Source: Crocosphaera sp.
GTDB lineage: Bacteria > Cyanobacteriota > Cyanobacteriia > Cyanobacteriales > Microcystaceae
DNA: 35,847 nt
Reading direction: 5' to 3'
Assembly: GCA_030066295.1 (NCBI GenBank)
Contig: JASJBX010000026.1
Coordinates: 1-35,847 of the forward strand
Each line of letters begins with the position of its first letter. Position 1 is the stretch's first letter. The notes beneath the pieces were generated by a model. The model searched no databases. It was not told the origin of the DNA and worked only from the letters and a program-made list of their open reading frames with translations. Shown one piece after another: positions 33,972-35,847 of this stretch. The position numbers and the translations under genes were made by a program.

Positions 33972-35405
33972 ATGATTTTCAAATCTACATCATATTTAAT
34001 ATTCGGTTTATTTACAACATCTTTGTTACTAGGAGATCAAAATTTTGCAACAGCAATAACCATTAATGGTTCATTTGATATGATGGCTACTAGCGAATAT
34101 TGTTCAGTTGCCTCTGGCAGAGGAACATATAGTTTAGAAAAAATAAAAGAGGGAAATACCTATAAAGTCGATCCTAAAAAAAGTTTTATTAAATTTATGC
34201 AAACGGCTGAATGCGCTGGCTATTCTGATTGGTACTCAAAAGCGATTCCTGTAACTAATGCAACTTTTGATTCAAAAAACTGGAATGTTAAAGATTTAAT
34301 GTTTTTAGGATATTCAGATCCTCTAGATCCTAAATTTATAGATCCTACTGATCCTGATTATGAGGCTATTAAAGCGGAAAACAGAAGTGCTTATATGACA
34401 GGTAATATTAATTTCATGATGCCTACATCAAGCGTTATTTATACTTGTCTTGATACAATGAATCCTCCGATGTTTGGAGGATGTGAAGATGGAAGTACAT
34501 CAGGTGATAGACGAAGTGATAAAAATGAAGTTACAAAAATCAATAATTCAAATATCTCGAAGCATATAAATGGCATAGAAGTTGAAGAAAAAGGTAAACT
34601 AACAATTCCAGCTAATCGTACTATGGTTGGACTGAAAAAATATAAGATAACTTATACCATCTCTCAGCAAGGTGCGAATGAAATGATCAATGGTGCGAAT
34701 GCAATGGCAGATGTAAAAGTTGATGGAGTAACTGTTAACAATGATATGAATATTTGTGAACCAGCTAAAGACACTGCTGGAAAACCAAAACTCAATGAAT
34801 TTGAATGTATGGTAATGTTTAGTGTAGATTTGACTGAACAAAAAGATATAGTTGTAGAGCTAAAAACGACAGCTAAAGCCAAAAGAAAAAATGAAATGAG
34901 AAAATCTAATGTGAAATATAACTATACAGATGGAACAACCTCCTCACCAACATGGGATGGTACTTTACTAGGCTTTTCTTTTTCATCAAACTCACCAGGA
35001 ATCTACACTCTTTTTAATGATTCGTTAGAAGATGTGACCATTAATAAAATTGCTGTCCGTTTAAATAATTCTCAAATTGATTTAGGAGGTTTTGATCTGG
35101 ATAATCCTGACTTAACTGATTTTATGGATTTATTAGAGTCTCCATTTATACTACCAATGGGAGAAAGTCGTGAATTTGATCTTGACATTGAATTATTAGA
35201 TGACTTCAATATTTTTAGCCAAGCTTTTGTTGAATATACTGGTAACATAACAGGACAAACTAGCCAAGACATTCAACAACATCAACATGGAACTATTCCC
35301 GAACCTTCTTCTGTATTCAGTCTTCTTGCTCTCGGAACCTTTGGTGCCAGTGCAACCCTAAAACGCAAATTAAAAGCCTCTAAAACAACTGAGAAAATTG
35401 GTTGA
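33972..35405 (+). CDS. Secreted PEP-CTERM protein of unknown function
   Basis: 477 residues. The N-terminus has a signal peptide (MIFKSTSYLIFGLFTTSLLL, cleavage after ATA near residue 28). The C-terminus has the PEP-CTERM sorting signal: PEPSS at about 442-446, a hydrophobic helix (VFSLLALGTFGASAT) and a basic tail. Such proteins are exported and processed by exosortase at the cell surface, usually linked to extracellular polysaccharide. The mature part is rich in Asp, Asn and Thr and contains six cysteines in the first 280 residues, which could form disulfides; I recognise no known domain. A weak ribosome site (GAGGA) precedes the ATG, and a clear terminator follows. Confidence 0.85.
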   Translation: MIFKSTSYLIFGLFTTSLLLGDQNFATAITINGSFDMMATSEYCSVASGRGTYSLEKIKEGNTYKVDPKKSFIKFMQTAECAGYSDWYSKAIPVTNATFDSKNWNVKDLMFLGYSDPLDPKFIDPTDPDYEAIKAENRSAYMTGNINFMMPTSSVIYTCLDTMNPPMFGGCEDGSTSGDRRSDKNEVTKINNSNISKHINGIEVEEKGKLTIPANRTMVGLKKYKITYTISQQGANEMINGANAMADVKVDGVTVNNDMNICEPAKDTAGKPKLNEFECMVMFSVDLTEQKDIVVELKTTAKAKRKNEMRKSNVKYNYTDGTTSSPTWDGTLLGFSFSSNSPGIYTLFNDSLEDVTINKIAVRLNNSQIDLGGFDLDNPDLTDFMDLLESPFILPMGESREFDLDIELLDDFNIFSQAFVEYTGNITGQTSQDIQQHQHGTIPEPSSVFSLLALGTFGASATLKRKLKASKTTEKIG

Positions 35406-35430
35406 ATTACTGGTTAATATTATTAGCTTT

Positions 35431-35458
35431 CTCCCTTAAAATGAAGGGAGATTTTTTT
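35431..35458 (+). terminator. Rho-independent terminator of the PEP-CTERM gene
   Basis: CTCCCTT (35431-35437) and AAGGGAG (35444-35450) form a 7-bp stem with a six-base loop, followed by a T-run at 35452-35458, 26 bases after the stop codon. Confidence 0.85.
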
Positions 35459-35569
35459 AATCTATTACTTAATCGCAATAGTTATTAATACTTGCTACCC
35501 GTTAGGGTGGGCTTTGAATGCAGTATCTTGTAAATTAAATATGTACAATGAATATGTAAGAATCAATTT

Positions 35570-35731
35570 ATGCAGGAAATTTGTAATAATTATCCTGAAG
35601 TAGATGCTTGTTCCGGAACCGGTGTCGGGTTTTGCCTATTCACTTTTACCGATTCTAACGGAAAACAATTCAACATTACAACAGCAGGACGAAACCCCTT
35701 AGAGGTGGTTGGTTGGCAAAATGTACAGTAA
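35570..35731 (+). CDS. Small cysteine-containing protein (53 residues), unknown function
   Basis: The frame from the ATG at 35570 encodes MQEICNNYPEVDACSGTGVG, then FCLFTFTDSNGKQFNITT and a tail ending GWQNVQ, stop at 35731. Three cysteines are spaced Cx8Cx7C. The composition (Asn, Thr, Gly) resembles a small beta-rich protein. It stops 14 bases before the convergent cdsA stop. No Shine-Dalgarno sequence or family is visible. Confidence 0.4.
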   Translation: MQEICNNYPEVDACSGTGVGFCLFTFTDSNGKQFNITTAGRNPLEVVGWQNVQ

Positions 35732-35745
35732 ATAATTATGTCTTT

Positions 35746-35847
35746 CTACTGCAATAAAGGTAAGAATAAGGTCACAAAATAATAGACTAAAGGGGCAGTA
35801 AAAACATAACTATCCGTTCGATCTAAAATACCACCATGGCCAGGAAT
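35746..35847 (-). CDS. cdsA: Phosphatidate cytidylyltransferase CdsA (C-terminal end only)
   Basis: The last 33 codons are in the window. They read [20 protein letters not shown] followed by [12 protein letters not shown] and a stop at 35746. The PGHGG-x-x-DR-x-D signature is the conserved C-terminal motif of CDP-diglyceride synthases, with metal-binding acidic residues. The enzyme makes CDP-diacylglycerol from phosphatidate and CTP at the cytoplasmic membrane, for phosphatidylglycerol synthesis. The rest lies beyond the right edge. Confidence 0.9.
   Translation of the reverse strand: MPGHGGILDRTDSYVFTAPLVYYFVTLFLPLLQ

Noticed and set aside
35500-35520. Third copy of the GGTGGGCA palindrome
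   Set aside because: Only the first half is present, so it is not counted as a full copy.
1-35847. tRNA, rRNA, CRISPR array, insertion sequence or prophage
   Set aside because: No cloverleaf-like sequence, no regularly spaced repeats and no transposase or integrase frame could be seen on either strand.

Overview
The window looks like a chromosomal piece of a unicellular cyanobacterium, probably of the Crocosphaera/Cyanothece/Rippkaea type (genus not certain). The reasons are AT-rich genes, about 18 copies by eye of the HIP1 octamer GCGATCGC, a dnaK3-dnaJ3 pair, the myxol-glycoside genes cruF-cruG, a PAP/fibrillin protein, a GAF kinase with cyanobacteriochrome-like motifs, and a PEP-CTERM protein. 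No tRNA, rRNA, CRISPR array, transposase or phage gene was seen.

Left part (1-9.6 kb): the 5' part of cobN leaves the window leftwards and is divergent from a hybrid histidine kinase whose GAF domain carries both cysteine motifs of a DXCF cyanobacteriochrome. A rightward series follows: nanE-like epimerase, RDD membrane protein, cruF and cruG (hydration and glycosylation of carotenoid end groups), a short secreted-protein remnant, an aldo/keto reductase that seems to have lost its leader, and a solitary DNA cytosine methyltransferase.

Middle part (9.6-22.9 kb): a leftward group (GT4 glycosyltransferase, galE, TAXI solute-binding protein) is followed by a divergent two-component pair (LuxR-type regulator and MASE1-GAF histidine kinase). 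Then come a small membrane protein, a YwqG-family protein, a fibrillin, a SAM methyltransferase, dnaK3-dnaJ3 and a DUF29 protein.

Right part (22.9-35.8 kb) is more accessory. It holds a divergent pair whose start codons overlap, prfC, and a 1.41-kb tandem duplication. The duplication carries the 5' end of prfC, its upstream region, and a single-pass membrane protein of unknown function. The non-coding part of the two copies is still nearly identical, while the two encoded proteins have diverged strongly. Next come a PIN-domain toxin-antitoxin pair whose toxin has a 4-bp tandem duplication that frameshifts its C-terminus into the convergent pstS-like gene, then ppsA, three small genes (one a VMAP-type HTH joined to an Rpn-like tail), a PEP-CTERM exported protein with a good terminator, a 53-residue ORF and the 3' end of cdsA.

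The points most worth a second look are the prfC/membrane-protein duplication with possible promoter capture, the candidate photoreceptor kinase, the frameshifted PIN toxin, and the chimeric VMAP-HTH protein. All calls come from reading the sequence; no database search was run.
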